Origin: Tillus elongatus
Taxonomy: Eukaryota > Arthropoda > Insecta > Coleoptera > Cleridae
Direction: 5' to 3'
Length of the DNA stretch: 64,000 nt
Assembly (NCBI GenBank): GCA_964006375.1
Contig: OZ023269.1
Span: forward strand, 62,607,968-62,671,967
Below are positions 49,622 to 61,930 of the stretch, in pieces. The first letter of the stretch is position 1, and every line of letters starts with the position of its first letter. Both the position numbers and the translations under genes were made by a program. Under the pieces are notes generated by a model. It was given only the letters and a program-made list of their open reading frames with translations. It ran no database searches and was not told where the DNA came from.

Positions 49622-49912
49622 TTTATCTTGATCATGTTGATACAATCACAATCAACTTTCATGTTTACACCAACCATCTTTTACGTTTAGACTTTGACCG
49701 AGCTTACTAATGTTACATTGGCTGTTAAGTAGATTTTGTTGTTCCACTTCTTCCTCTTTCCACCAACCGCTCTCATTGGTTGTATTTTTCTGCTCGGTTG
49801 CTGTGCCAACTTTCAAAATCTATTATAATAATTTTAAGACTCCATAAATATATATCTCCATTGGTTCATCAATTTCTGTAGTGATATTTTGCTACTTCTG
49901 GTAAATATTTAA
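49622..49912 (-). pseudogene. Conserved viral ORF A 3' part, placed inside copy 4
   Basis: Parallels 2,450-2,748 almost base for base (CATGTTGATACAA... to GGTAAATATTTA). It interrupts the capsid region and is flanked by two copies of the capsid-gene junction DNA (49,385-49,610 and 49,913-50,130). Confidence 0.6.
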
Positions 49913-50236
49913 GGTTTTTATGTATCTTACGACGCGCATTATTCCGCATATAAATGTAAACATTATCGATCATAATTCAGTACCTGTGACGTTTCAATGT
50001 GAGGAAAACATTATGATATTGGAATTGAGACACAGACTACCATATTATGTTGATTATAAATGCTAGTAATCAAGCCGCTCCAGTTTCAGTATCTTCGGTA
50101 CATGCATCGATGACGATTCTATCTTGGGAGCACATGCAGTATCTAGATTAATTGGGTTACGATGTTAAGAAAACTACACATACTCGCAGACCCTGTGCAC
50201 GACGAGTCAATCAAAGGGAAAGAAATACACACATAG
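49913..50236 (+). pseudogene. Repeat of capsid-gene junction, viral copy 4b
   Basis: Duplicates 49,385-49,610 and continues further into the capsid gene N-terminus (WEHMQYLD, DVKKTTHTRRPCARR) to the CACACATAGGC point, where a Jockey-like LINE begins. Compare 53,890-54,215. Confidence 0.6.
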
Positions 50237-52045
50237 GCTTGGCATCTCTATTGTATCGGCATTCCCGCCTCTCCCGAAAGAATTGTGTTCGTTTTTGTGG
50301 TTTTTGTGTAATCAGGTTTCGGGTGCGAATTAGAGTTCGTCAGTTTTTGGATGTATTTTGTGTGATGCATCTTTGTAGCTGTCTTGCATGACGGTGGGGA
50401 ATGCGGATATTGTCATCTATGTCTCGTGCTGTATGTACGGGTTTATTATGATTTTTTTATACTGTTTCCAGTTGGTTTAAATTGTGTTTTTTTTTGTATG
50501 GGTGCGGGGGTGTGATTTTGCGTGTTGGTTTCTACAAGGATGGGGAGGTGATCTGAGTCTAGTTCATTTAGCGTTTTACGTCTCTTATATTTACATTATT
50601 TGAGATGCAGCCGTCTAGTGTTGAAGATGTGTTGTCTGAGTAAGCAAAATGGTTGAATGAATTATTTGGATAGTGGAGTGTGTATGAATTGTGTAAAATG
50701 CAGTTGTTTAATTTAAGGCCTTTACCTTTGTTATAGACACAGTTATAATTTGTGTTTGGGATTAAAGTCCCCTATTATGAGTGTTTTGTTTTGTGAGTTT
50801 AAATCGTAATGTTATTCTTGATCGTCGATGTTAAGTGGGCGTACGTTTTTGTTGTAACGATTGATTACTGTTATGTTATGTTTTTGTATGATGCGTGTTT
50901 CGAACAAGGCGTTTGTGATAGTGTTAATTTTTTCTACCGGATGGTGCTGTTTACATTACATATGGGGTTTTATCGCGGTTATTGTGATCGTAGTACTGGA
51001 GTTTTGGTGTTCTTCGTGTTAGGTGTGTTTCATGTATGCAGATTATATCTGGTTGAATTTTTTTGGTTAAGATTTCGAGTTCGTTGAATATGTTCTCAAT
51101 GGCACAGGCATTCCAAGATTAAATTTTACTGCTTTTAAGGATAAATTTGAGCGACTTGATGCATAATACTTAGTTTTCCTAAGTTTTACATGGTAATGTC
51201 ACAGGAACATAGTGAGAATTTGGCTCAGGTCACATATGTCACTGAGCATTTTTGGTTCGTTGATTAATGTGCCAAATTACAACAAGTGGGATGTTGGAGC
51301 ATTTGTCTTAGGTTGGACAGATGTATCAGATTATGTGTGACTGGTGTGTTTGGCTTGGAAAATATGTGAGATGGTTTTGTGTGTTATATGTTTTCACCAA
51401 CTGATCCATATACTTGGTGTAAACTGGGCACTCGCGGTAGTTATCTGCATGAAGACACAGGAAGTTACAACACTGGACTTCCATATCACCTTCTTGCAGT
51501 CCTCGGTGTGGTGGTTCTTGCTGCATTTGCGCATCTTGATTTAGGTTTGCATTGACTTGATCCATGGCCAACATTTTTGACAATTACGTGAATTGTTGTT
51601 TCTTCATTAGGGGTTCCCATTTATTCTAATGCTGTGAAGGTCTTTTACGTTCCTCAATTCGTTGAGGTTTTGGGTTCTTCTGGTGGCCACTAAAAACGAT
51701 GACGAGGTTCCGTTCTTGCCTTTGAGTTTTATGCATGATACTATAAGTGGCTTGGCCTAGGGGTCGGGTGCTGCTTTGAGGACTATATTTTTAGTTATAC
51801 CTTTTTTTGGGCGGAATGTGGAAAATTCGATAATGCTGTTGCGATGTTCCTCTTTTATGTTCTGGTTGTCAGAGGTTGAGTAGGTATAAATTCTGATTTC
51901 CCCATTGCTGAGATATCTGATGAAATGAAGTAACATAGTTGCTTTATTCATTTTCACACTGCAATTTGAGTTGCAACTGCCTACACCGTGCGGGGGTTCC
52001 TGGAAAATGAGGATGTGTTGCGTTGTCGTTCAGGGCCCGATAACT
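50237..52045 (-). mobile_element. Jockey-like LINE fragment, copy 2
   Basis: Minus strand, 5' to 3': an ORF1 RNA-binding-like part 51,957-51,757 (KMNKATMLLHFIRYLSNGEI), a knuckle end 51,583-51,326 (CCNFLCLHADNYRECPVYTK), then the ORF2 endonuclease start (IYWNACAIENIFNELEILTK, IICIHETHLTRRTP) at about 51,080-50,930 and its end (LNELDSDHLPILVE-like) near 50,560. No reverse transcriptase follows. It is the same family as 36,590-38,345. Confidence 0.65.
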
Positions 52046-52049
52046 CGGA

Positions 52050-52578
52050 AATAAATAACACTATATGTTGTATCACGTGAATGTTTCTCTGCGAAATATT
52101 TATCAACCTAGTATTTGACTCCAATAGGATATGAACTTAACATTCGTTCGTGAACCGAACAACTGAATACCTACGTTGTTCAGTTAACTGTGATATATAA
52201 AGTGATCAAACCCCTTGTGTTAAATCAGTATCTTTAACAATAGCCACCATAATAGGCGTGTTTTACCGATTTCCACCACAAAGAAGTTTGAACTTTTCAA
52301 AACTCATATCGGGAGTTACATGATCATCATACACAAGACTCATTTTATATTCAATTCATTGATCGTTGTTGCCCTTACTTGGTGAAACTGTACCATACTA
52401 CTGGCTTTACAGTGAGGCCAGAGAAGTTATCTCCAGTCTGTATGTAGTAATTTCATCTTGTTTAAATAAAACTATGATATCAGTATTATCACGCACCAAC
52501 TGTTTCGGACACAAGTAGAAACTGTCAATGTCTTAATATCTACACATACAAATATACGATTTTATTTTATCTTGCCTA
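52050..52578 (-). pseudogene. A32-like packaging ATPase remnant, viral copy 5
   Basis: Minus strand. KQLVRDNTDIIVLFKQDE can be read near 52,530-52,475, then the Penelope-type insert (52,450-52,351), then YDDHVTPDMSFEKFKLLCGG and a decayed IVKDTDLTQG. Family knowledge: this R-D-N ... L-F-K-Q-D ... D-H-V-x-x-D-M-S-F-E-x-F series is typical of the C-terminal half of Polinton/adintovirus packaging ATPases. The N-terminal Walker motifs are absent; the fragment starts near the divergent PLA2-like ORF. It is the inverse of 1-480. Confidence 0.55.
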
Positions 52579-52880
52579 TCATCTAATTATCATCTAATAT
52601 ACAAATTTAATAGCTCTTTTCATGTGCTGGATCTAATATCTCTTCGCTTTCACTGTATACATAGTATCCAACACCTTTTGTATCACACAACACCTCCTTT
52701 AACATGCTATATTTAGGCTGATATATAAAGGCTTTGAGTATACGTATACGTTTTCAAATTTTAAGCCGTTTGGACCAAACAACAAACTTAATATAATATT
52801 TGTTAACCAAAACCACTTGGACCAGATATCAAACATCTAACTGAAACTGAAACTTGGTAAAAGAACTCCATGTCTTTGCT
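52579..52880. other. Divergent intergenic stretch between ATPase and PLA2-like remnants
   Basis: About 300 bases with no long frame. TATATTTAGG and TATATAAAGG motifs near 52,706-52,725 could be promoter remnants for the plus-strand genes. Confidence 0.3.
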
Positions 52881-53273
52881 GTTTTGGGTCATGATGATAA
52901 CACCATCTATGTTTGTGACTGTGGGCTTTTGCGTGTTTTACAATACGCATCGTTAACTAAACTAAAACTTTGTATGACTGCTACATCCTATATAATTACG
53001 CAGATATATCATACCTTATTAACAGTATAAATGTTGGTGTGTCAAGGTGTAGGTCTTGCTGACACAGTCATCAAAAAATTACCTGTTAAGCTGCACGTAC
53101 CTGGTTATCAGATTTGTGGCCCAGACACTAAACTTAAAGAACGTTTCACGAGTAATCAAGGCATCAATAATCTAGATCCTGCTTGTCTCTCAACAATCAC
53201 GATCTTGAGGATTGATGATGTATACCAAAACTATAATACCTATAATGTGGTCACTTATGTTTACAATTTTTAA
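52881..53273 (+). pseudogene. Parvovirus-type phospholipase A2-like domain remnant
   Basis: An 80-codon frame from 53,031 reads VIKKLPVKLHVPGYQICGPD, then TKLKERFTSNQGINNLDPAC. Family knowledge: L-P-G-Y-x-x-C-G-P-G-T is the calcium loop of parvovirus VP1-type phospholipase A2 domains, used in viruses to breach endosomal membranes and also present in insect Polinton-like elements. The catalytic H-D pair follows in a shifted frame (NNHDLED near 53,188-53,208), so a frameshift separates loop and active site. Gly of the loop is replaced by Asp. Inactive as written. It precedes the two capsid-like genes. Confidence 0.6.
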
Positions 53274-53299
53274 ACAAAAGACTTAAACAGTAGTTTCTA

Positions 53300-54042
53300 T
53301 GTTTCAGTCATTGCGCGTACGCTTGCTTTCAATGGCTCTACGTCGATGGAAATATTTCCACCATTAGTGTTAAAACGACACTTTGATTAATCGCTCTCGC
53401 CTGCAAACTCTCACAGATATAACACTATATATAGAGCGTGGGTGTAAAAATTTCACTACTTTTCTGCTGTGAGTGGTGAAAAGAGTCGACAAGAAATAAT
53501 TATTCCTGATGGTTCGTATGAAATTAGTGATATCGAGAAATACATTCAGAATGAACACTGTGTCTTACATTAAAGATAAACATCAGTACCCTGCAGTAGA
53601 GAACAACATCGACGTGGTAAAGCTGTTTTCGCTAAAAGCCAACAACAACACTTTAAAATGTGAGATACCATCTCAGTATCATATAGACTTTTCTACCGAT
53701 GCTTCAATAGCACCAGGTTTTCTAAACGTCTTACCGCTGGTAAACTCTATGTTTCCGATTTACCGGTGGAAATTGTGAGAGTGTAATATTGTGGATGGTA
53801 CTTACCACGACGGCAAACCTACGCATACAGTATATGAGTATACTCCTATGGTAGATCCAGGTTATGCGGTTGATATAAAACCATATAATAAGGTTTTTAT
53901 GCCTCTTACGACCCGCATTATTTCGCATACAAATGTAAACATTATCGATCAGAATTCAGTACCTGTGACGTTTCAAGGTGATATCATTGTGATATTGGAA
54001 TTGAGACAGAGACCACCATATTATAATGATTATAAATACTAG
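53300..54042 (+). pseudogene. Second (minor/penton-like) capsid protein remnant
   Basis: Starts near a MEIFPPLVLK block at 53,352. EIIIPDGSYEISDIEKYIQN is readable, then a frameshift, VVKLFSLKANNNTLKCEIPS, LNVLPLVNSMFPIYRWKLEC, then a second shift and PTHTVYEYTPMVDPGYAVDI to the end LELRQRPPYYNDYKY. Family knowledge: this recurring insect protein accompanies double jelly-roll capsid genes and is a candidate minor capsid or penton protein. At least three frameshifts. Its stop overlaps the start of the next gene by 17 bases. Confidence 0.6.
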
Positions 54043-55255
54043 CAATCAAGCCGCCCCAGCTTTAGTATCTTCGCTACCTCCATCGAAGGCGATTCCATCT
54101 TGGGAGCACATGCAGTATCTAGATTCATTGGGTACCGATGTTAAGCAAACTACATATATTCGCTGACCCTGTGCACGAGGAGTCAATCAAATGAAAAGAA
54201 ATACACACATAGGCTTCTCAAACCAGTTCGTTTGCCCATAATGATACCTGTGATTCTGCAATCAACCAACAATATATTTTTTACGTTTGGTCTTCAACTG
54301 TTCTAATAATAAATGGCAGTATTGATACGAGTGGCACGACTGGAGATGTACAAGTAACATATAATCCAGCAGGCCGATTATTGAACATGTGAGAAATCCT
54401 GGTATAGTTACAGCAATTCGAACACTTTTGGAAGCAAACAGTGATGAAGCAATTCAAGCCGGTTGGCATGCTACTACATACAATACAATGCTGAAGGATG
54501 GCCGTATTTGCTACTGCATACCTCCTTGCTACATGTGTAATATTTTCAAAGACTATAGAAGCGTGTTTTTTTCAGTTAATTGCTGCTACGTATAACTAAA
54601 GCCCAGAGCAAAAAAAATGTTTTATTTTGATTGGGGCAGTCAACGCAGATAAAGCATTGAAGTTACATTGAGTACATGGCGCTGCATGTGAAACTTATTC
54701 ACCCCAGCGAAGTTACACGGAATCAATTATTACAGCCGATTGCCCTAAATAAAAAGATCCTGGTACCATATAGAAAATGGGAAACGTATGAATTACCAAA
54801 TCTGAATAATTAAACGAAAGGCTTGTGGTCCATCAAAACATCCTCAAACACTGAACGACCTAGCTTTGTTATTGTGATATTCCAAACGGATCGATAGAAT
54901 AATGTTAGAAAAACATCAACAACTTTGATCATGTAGGCATTCGATATATAAGACTACACTTAAATTCTCAACCAATCCCCACAGAAGGCATATAGAAACA
55001 TGACTGAATTTCAACGCTCATAGACAACTCCAACCTACCTTGGATTACAAAACTTTTGAAAAATATCCCATGTTTTTATTTGATTGCTCCAAGTACAGGG
55101 AATCCAAAAATCCATCTACGGTAGATATCAAATTGGAAATGGAAAGCACCAACAACTTTCCAATCACACAAAATGTTATTTTTTTATTATACATGATTGC
55201 ATCATCGAGTATGCCCCACTCTCCAACATCGTGCGCTATATAATCTAGCTACAAG
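54026..55255 (+). pseudogene. Double jelly-roll major capsid protein remnant, viral copy 5
   Basis: Begins at ATG 54,026 inside the preceding gene (IINTSNQAAPALVSSLPPSK, SWEHMQYLDSLGTDVKQTTY). The first jelly roll is partly deleted. The middle has GWHATTYNTMLKDGRIC and a decayed CNIFKDYR. The second part has ILVPYRKWETYELPNLNN, GLWSIKTSSNTERPSFVIVI, YDCSKYRES-like FDCSKYRESKNPSTVDIKLE and a frame-shifted EYAPLSNIVR end near 55,210-55,240. This is the most complete capsid copy. It contains many stops. Confidence 0.65.
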
Positions 55256-56444
55256 GGTACTGCAATCACTCTCAACGACGCGAACGCCGGTCAATTAATA
55301 TTTCCAGAAAATTCATTTTAAAGCAACCCTTTCTCTGATCCCTTGGCATAGTTTTGGTGTTTACGGTCGATAAGTTTTCGCTAATTTTGATAGAAAAATT
55401 CGTTAACGAGCAAACTTTTGAATTTTAAAAATATTTAGAATTAGAATTAGTTTCAATTTTTATCTGTTTACATATACGGTAAAGCTCAATATAATTGTTA
55501 GTATACAAGATACGAGAAAACGTTGTATATCTTGAACTGCATCTTATAAAATTATCTTGACAATCACATGATTGCCCATAAGTCGTTGGTGATACATACA
55601 ATTTTTATTTTCGAATATCTTTTGTTATTTCATTTTTGATCTTTCATCAACATATGGAGAATGTTTGTAAGAAAAAATCGAGACGCCGTAAGTGCGTCTT
55701 GGTAGCCAATTTTCACTAAATACTTCAAATTTAAATAACTCAATTTGCTATTAACCTCAGGTTTGTTGGCTAGGAAACCAGTTTTCTCGAAAATATTTTA
55801 AGTTTGTACGTTTTCAAACAAGAACTTATTTTGATAAAATATAGTACATCGTTATAGGTTTTAGGTAACCTAATTGATGCCTGCTTGCATTAAAGACATA
55901 TCTCTTTTTTAATAGCAAACATTATTATGAAAATTCACTGCCATAATGCACTTGCTGCGTCCAGACGTTTATTTCTTTTTTGGAGAATAGTTTATGACTT
56001 TTCTTTAGATTTTCTGTATATTTGATCGAAAAAAGGTAATCTTTCTTTCAGTCTTTTGGTTATATTCCTCGTACAATGTTTCATGGGGTTCTAATTTGTT
56101 ATATGGTGGTCCGTGAAGAAGACAAAAGGGACTACGACCTGTTTTCAATACACGTGACCCAAAACAACTTCGAAAAATAAATTTCAATAATACATTTACT
56201 TGGCTACTCTGTTAAAATAATAAATATAATGATAGAGAGAAAATAATCCAAATTGGCGATTAATTCAATTTATGCAAATACTAAAGACAAAAAGACAACA
56301 GTATGTTTCGATAACTTATTTTGCAACCATTTCAGGAAACATTTCAAAAATGTCAAATACATGTTCAAATACAAACGTAGCTTTTAAATCTTACAACACG
56401 ACACGTGATTTGTTATTTAAACTGAAATAAAAATTTTGCTTTTT
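55256..56444. other. Mostly unassigned; partial dispersed repeat at 55,640-55,760
   Basis: 55,664-55,755 (AAAAATCGAGACGCC...AATAACTCAATTT) resembles the start of the repeats at 3,590 and 31,360. A 60-codon minus-strand frame at 56,005-56,187 is not recognised. No other gene is supported. Confidence 0.35.
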
Positions 56445-57330
56445 GACAAAAGCTGGAATTTGCAGCTTGTACACATTGTAACGAAATCTACATCGGGCAA
56501 ACTTCTAGAAATGTTAACAACCGACACAAAGAACATATGTCTGCATTTAGAAATAACCACGCTGACAAATCTACATTTGCAAAACTATTATCGGTAGCCA
56601 ACATAGACCGACAGTAAATAACCGCATAAAACCACAACATTTTTGTAATGATAAGCGTAAACAACTTTTTTGAAGCCTTAGAAGTAAAAAAGCACATACA
56701 CGACAATAACTACTTTGTTTTAAATAAGCAAACTGGTTTTGTATCCCCTTTCTTGGATATTCTTCTTCCTAATTAAACAAATCAAACAAAATCAATTTAA
56801 CATTTTTTTTTAACTTGCAAGATAATGAGTTAATGTGTGTCGATATTTTCATTGTGTAGAGTCTGCTAAATTACTGTTATTGTTTAGTTACTTTATTGTT
56901 GTAATTGTTATTATATAACTATAATAACTTACTGTTAGAGTTACTTCTATCTTTATATTAAATATTGAAATACATCACGTAGACATTTTGAAGGCGTCAT
57001 CCGTAATTTTTGTTTTATTTTATTTTCATTTTTAATAATTTTTTTGATCAATACATAGCAACAGATCTCTATTTGTAGTTGTCGTGATTTCGTATTAATT
57101 TAATTTTGTTCTGACTGAGGATGCTGTCAAGCAGGGAAATGGGTTACAGAAACTTTGAAGAACATCCTGCAACATCTAGAATTCAGAAGGGCCACTTTGT
57201 CCAGCTGGCTTACGCACTGTCACGTCCTTCATAAATGAAAACTAACAGTGAAGCCATATAAGTAGTCCAGGTCTGTATGTCGTGTAGAGTTATGCCAACT
57301 ATGGCAGTAACAATCAATGAATTTAAAAAA
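56445..57330 (+). mobile_element. Penelope-like element 3' part, family A
   Basis: Plus-strand reading CTHCNEIYIGQTSRNVNNRH then KEHMSAFRNNHADKSTFAK is the YIG half of a GIY-YIG nuclease. After a frame change VKKHIHDNNYFVLNKQTGFV and a stop near 56,775 follow. Then comes about 550 bases of 3' DNA ending in the GATGCTGTCAAGCAG and ATGGCAGTAACAATCAATGA motifs. The latter recur as detached fragments near 5,950, 11,300, 113 and 52,351. The reverse transcriptase is missing. Confidence 0.65.
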
Positions 57331-57532
57331 AGTATTAAGTTCTTGTCCTGTTTGTAAATATAATTTAATTTGTTTATTTTGAAAAGAGTTTGTAGTTCGT
57401 TCACGATTTTTTGATCCGTGACAAATTAAAATTTTTTTAAAGAAGCGGAACAAAAAAATTAAATTAATAACAAAGTTAAGAAAGTTTAATATAGGGTTTC
57501 TGAAAGTAATTTAACAACATTTGAACATAAAT

Positions 57533-58760
57533 TTATTTATTAGGACTACACATGGAGCAAATTCTGGCGCGATGCTCCAAACTAAAATGACGCCTGCATA
57601 CGTCACATTTATTGGTTGTCATTATTGGTTGTTTTGTCGGACATATTTGGCCGGTAGATCTTCCCGTAGTTTCTGGAGTCGGAACATCTTCAGGTAGTTG
57701 CAGTTTGGGAATTTTCCCAATGGTGTCCTTAATCGAGCGCTGCAAAGTTGGGGTGGCCAGGGATTCATTAGTTTTTGACTTAGCTGTATCGTACACTTTC
57801 TTCTATTGCTTGGTCTTCGATCTGCCTGATGCATATTGTCACTATATATGTGCGTTTATAAATGCAATGTTTAGCATGCAATAAAATATGCATAGACGCC
57901 AACGTTTTGTTTTTGGTGATGTTGACATATGCCCACACATCTGGTCAAATTTATCTACGCGTCCTACGCCTATCAGCTCGGGTATCTTTATCATCAAAGC
58001 GAAGACAATTTATAAGGAATTCAAACCGTTCGCGTATCATGACTGCTTTGTAAGTTTTTCCACATAAAGATTCATCAAACAATGCTTGGCTGCTTAGGCG
58101 ATTATTTTCTTAGTGCTCCAGAAAAAATCAGTAGTCCGAGAAGCGCCTTTATTTCCATCGCACATGTTAAAATTTATTTTTATAAATTTCTGATCTTATG
58201 GAAATTTCTCTGTTCATTTGCCTAACAATTGTATCGATTATGACATCTGAGATCAGTAACCGAAAAGCTTTCAAGCTATCTAAAGCATCCCTAGCTACAC
58301 TTGTTGGCCGTTGAATAATATGAACTTTATTTTTCATTGGTACCCCTGACGTTTTCCTGCAACAGCTGATCAACGATGTCCATTTTCCCCCTGAGGCTAA
58401 CTCAGGGCCGGTTTCTATTTTGGCCTAATAATTCGGACACATCCACAGATTCACATTCTGACTCTTCATTTATTTCGTGCGCCTCTACATCCATATCACT
58501 CCCATTATTTTCTCTGATTGTTTTTCATTTTCACTTCTTTCTTCCGATTCACTGGTACATTCTTGGAATAAACTTAAATCTGTAAAATTTTGTTCTTTTT
58601 ATGCAGTTACTAGGACCGGGGTTACCTGGTCGTCCGAGTCTTCATCCTCAGTAGACGGTACAAAATCACTGCCTGAATAATATTATCTTCCTGTTCGGGT
58701 CCACTATAATCACTTTACACTTTATGGTCATTCAACATCTGCTCAGGTTCTTGATTAGAT
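57533..58760 (-). pseudogene. piggyBac transposase pseudogene, internally deleted
   Basis: Minus strand, 5' to 3': an acidic start (SGSDFVPSTEDEDSDDQVTP near 58,678-58,620), VARDALDSLKAFRLLISDVI and IRQMNREI-like near 58,300-58,190, ALFDESLCGKTYKAVMIRER then FEFLINCLRFDDKDTRADRR near 58,085-57,965, then directly WRLCIFYCMLNIAFINAHI and the C-terminal Cys-rich NKCDVCRRHFSLEHRARICS (57,533 end). Family knowledge: these match the N-terminal dimerisation region, the R-F-x-x-L-x-x-x-L-x-F-D-D block and the C-terminal Cys-rich domain of piggyBac transposases. The DDD catalytic core is deleted. Several frame changes occur. Confidence 0.75.
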
Positions 58761-59236
58761 TCTCTTATTTATATCTACAATGTTTCACAGTCTTTCATTT
58801 TGTTCACATTCATAAAAAAACTGAAAAAAGCAAATAACCTATTCAAGCCGATGCAAAAAAAAAAATAGATTAAGACTAACCTACCGTAAAATTATGAATA
58901 ACGCTCTTGTAGCAGCGAACATAAGAGCCTTAATCACTGCTAAACACCTCACTCGTCGGCAGCGTAAAGGAAACTACTGAGAATTTAAGGGCCGCCGTTT
59001 ACGCCATTTAATAAATCAAGGTCATAATATGTTAGGCTTCGTAACACTTACGAATGGTTATCGTTCTAGGGTTATTTTATTATAATTTACACCTTTCTTA
59101 TATACACATATTTTGCCGCTGGTCACTGGTGGTTATTGATTTATTGTTTTTAAATTTAAGTTTACTTATGTAAAAGCGAGGTTTAAGTGGGTTATCTGTA
59201 TTCTGTAGTTAAAAATCAAACCGATAAAAATCATAC
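58761..59236. other. Spacer/intron, nothing recognised
   Basis: No supported gene. It may be intron of the gene on the minus strand whose exons lie at 59,237-59,645. Confidence 0.35.
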
Positions 59237-59366
59237 CCTTCTGCTTGGCCCATTGTAAGTGCACACGTTACTTCTTCAGTCAGCATCCTTTGAGCTATTC
59301 TTTGATTAGCTTTGGAGTTTAATTTGTCTTCAATAACACCTTGTAGTTCAAATCCGTATAGATTTT
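59237..59366 (-). CDS. Cadps: Cadps exon (C-terminal region), one-base deletion
   Basis: Minus strand, acceptor ATTGTTTTAG and donor GGTATGA. It encodes KIYTD, then in the next frame ELQGVIEDKLNSKANQRIAQ, RMLTEEVTCALTMGQAE. One T is missing in GATTTGAAC near 59,347-59,356, as a GATTTTGAAC would keep one frame. The reading continues the CAPS/Cadps C-terminal end (L-Q-G-V ... L-N-S-K ... R-x-x-x-E-E) known from animal calcium-dependent secretion activators, which prime dense-core vesicles for release. The deletion marks either a pseudogene copy or an assembly error. Confidence 0.7.
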
Positions 59367-59423
59367 CTAAAACAATTGTATTTAGTTATATAGTGGTAAA
59401 AGTAAAAATATTAAATAAACTAC

Positions 59424-59645
59424 CTTGACAATATGGGCAAGGCACGTTACTTGGTATGAATGCAGACTATAATCGAGCCTTTCAGATAACCAGTTGCAAA
59501 GCATATTAATTTGAGCAGTATACCACTGTTCAAAAAAAATTAATATCCAAAGTTCATCGGTGACCTTTCCTCGTATCTGATCCATACAGTTGCGGGTAAA
59601 ATTGACATATCCTTGGCCCATATCTTTTCCTGAGCCGGAAACGTT
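59424..59645 (-). CDS. Cadps: Cadps exon (MUN-domain end)
   Basis: An intact 222-base exon (74 codons) with acceptor GATATTTCAG and donor GTAGTT. It reads [74 protein letters not shown]. It joins in phase to the next exon (HIVK then KIY). Family knowledge: this is the last part of the Munc13-homology region of CAPS/Cadps, a cytosolic factor acting at the plasma membrane in vesicle priming. Start and stop codons lie outside. The upstream intron holds the telomeric and TA arrays. No further exon is seen up to 64,000. Confidence 0.8.
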
Positions 59646-59667
59646 CTGAAATATCAAAATACTTGTT

Positions 59668-61427
<1,760 letters not shown>

Positions 61428-61736
61428 ATGTACAACAGTGACTTGTGGTATGGAGTTAAAAGCAAACTATCTAACGAAGCGAGTGATCTAAAACAGTTGG
61501 CGTTGAAGTTACAAAAGCAAGCATATATAGACGAACGCGATTCAGAAGATGAAGACTTTCAAAGCAAACAGGTAGTTGAATTGTGTGATGTATACTTGGC
61601 CGGCTACTGTTCTACTCAATTCTTTGTCTTGTCTTACATTAAACACCGTCCAGGAGATCCTTTAAGCAAACCATTCTTTAAATATTTGCCTGAAGAAGCC
61701 CAGTACCAGTATAGAAGTTATTATGGAGAGTTGTAA
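61428..61736 (+). CDS. Conserved viral-type ORF A, intact-looking
   Basis: 102 residues from the ATG at 61,428, starting MYNSDLWYGVKSKLSNEASD, with a short acidic stretch (DERDSEDEDFQ) and a conserved half VVELCDVYLAGYCSTQFFVL and KPFFKYLPEEAQYQYRSYYG. The conserved half recurs in the decayed copies at 2,440-2,890 and 49,622-49,912, so it belongs to the same element. It is the only gene of the set with no stop. No signal peptide or membrane segment is evident. I do not recognise the family. It is followed by ORF B and the polymerase-like ORF on the same strand. Confidence 0.5.
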   Translation: MYNSDLWYGVKSKLSNEASDLKQLALKLQKQAYIDERDSEDEDFQSKQVVELCDVYLAGYCSTQFFVLSYIKHRPGDPLSKPFFKYLPEEAQYQYRSYYGEL

Positions 61737-61930
61737 GTGATCGCAATAGATTTTTAAAATTTACACAACAACCAAACAGAAAAATACACCCGACGAGAGT
61801 GGACGAAGGGAAAGAGGGGAACAACGAAACCTACTTAACTAGACAAGAATAAGTTCAGTCCAAGTCTAACCGTTGAAGATGTTCGGTGTAAATCTGAAAG
61901 TTAATTGTGATTGTACCAGTATGATGTGTG

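Noticed and set aside
56005..56187. 60-codon minus-strand frame resembling a retroelement fragment
   Set aside because: No motif could be confirmed and the length is within chance expectation.
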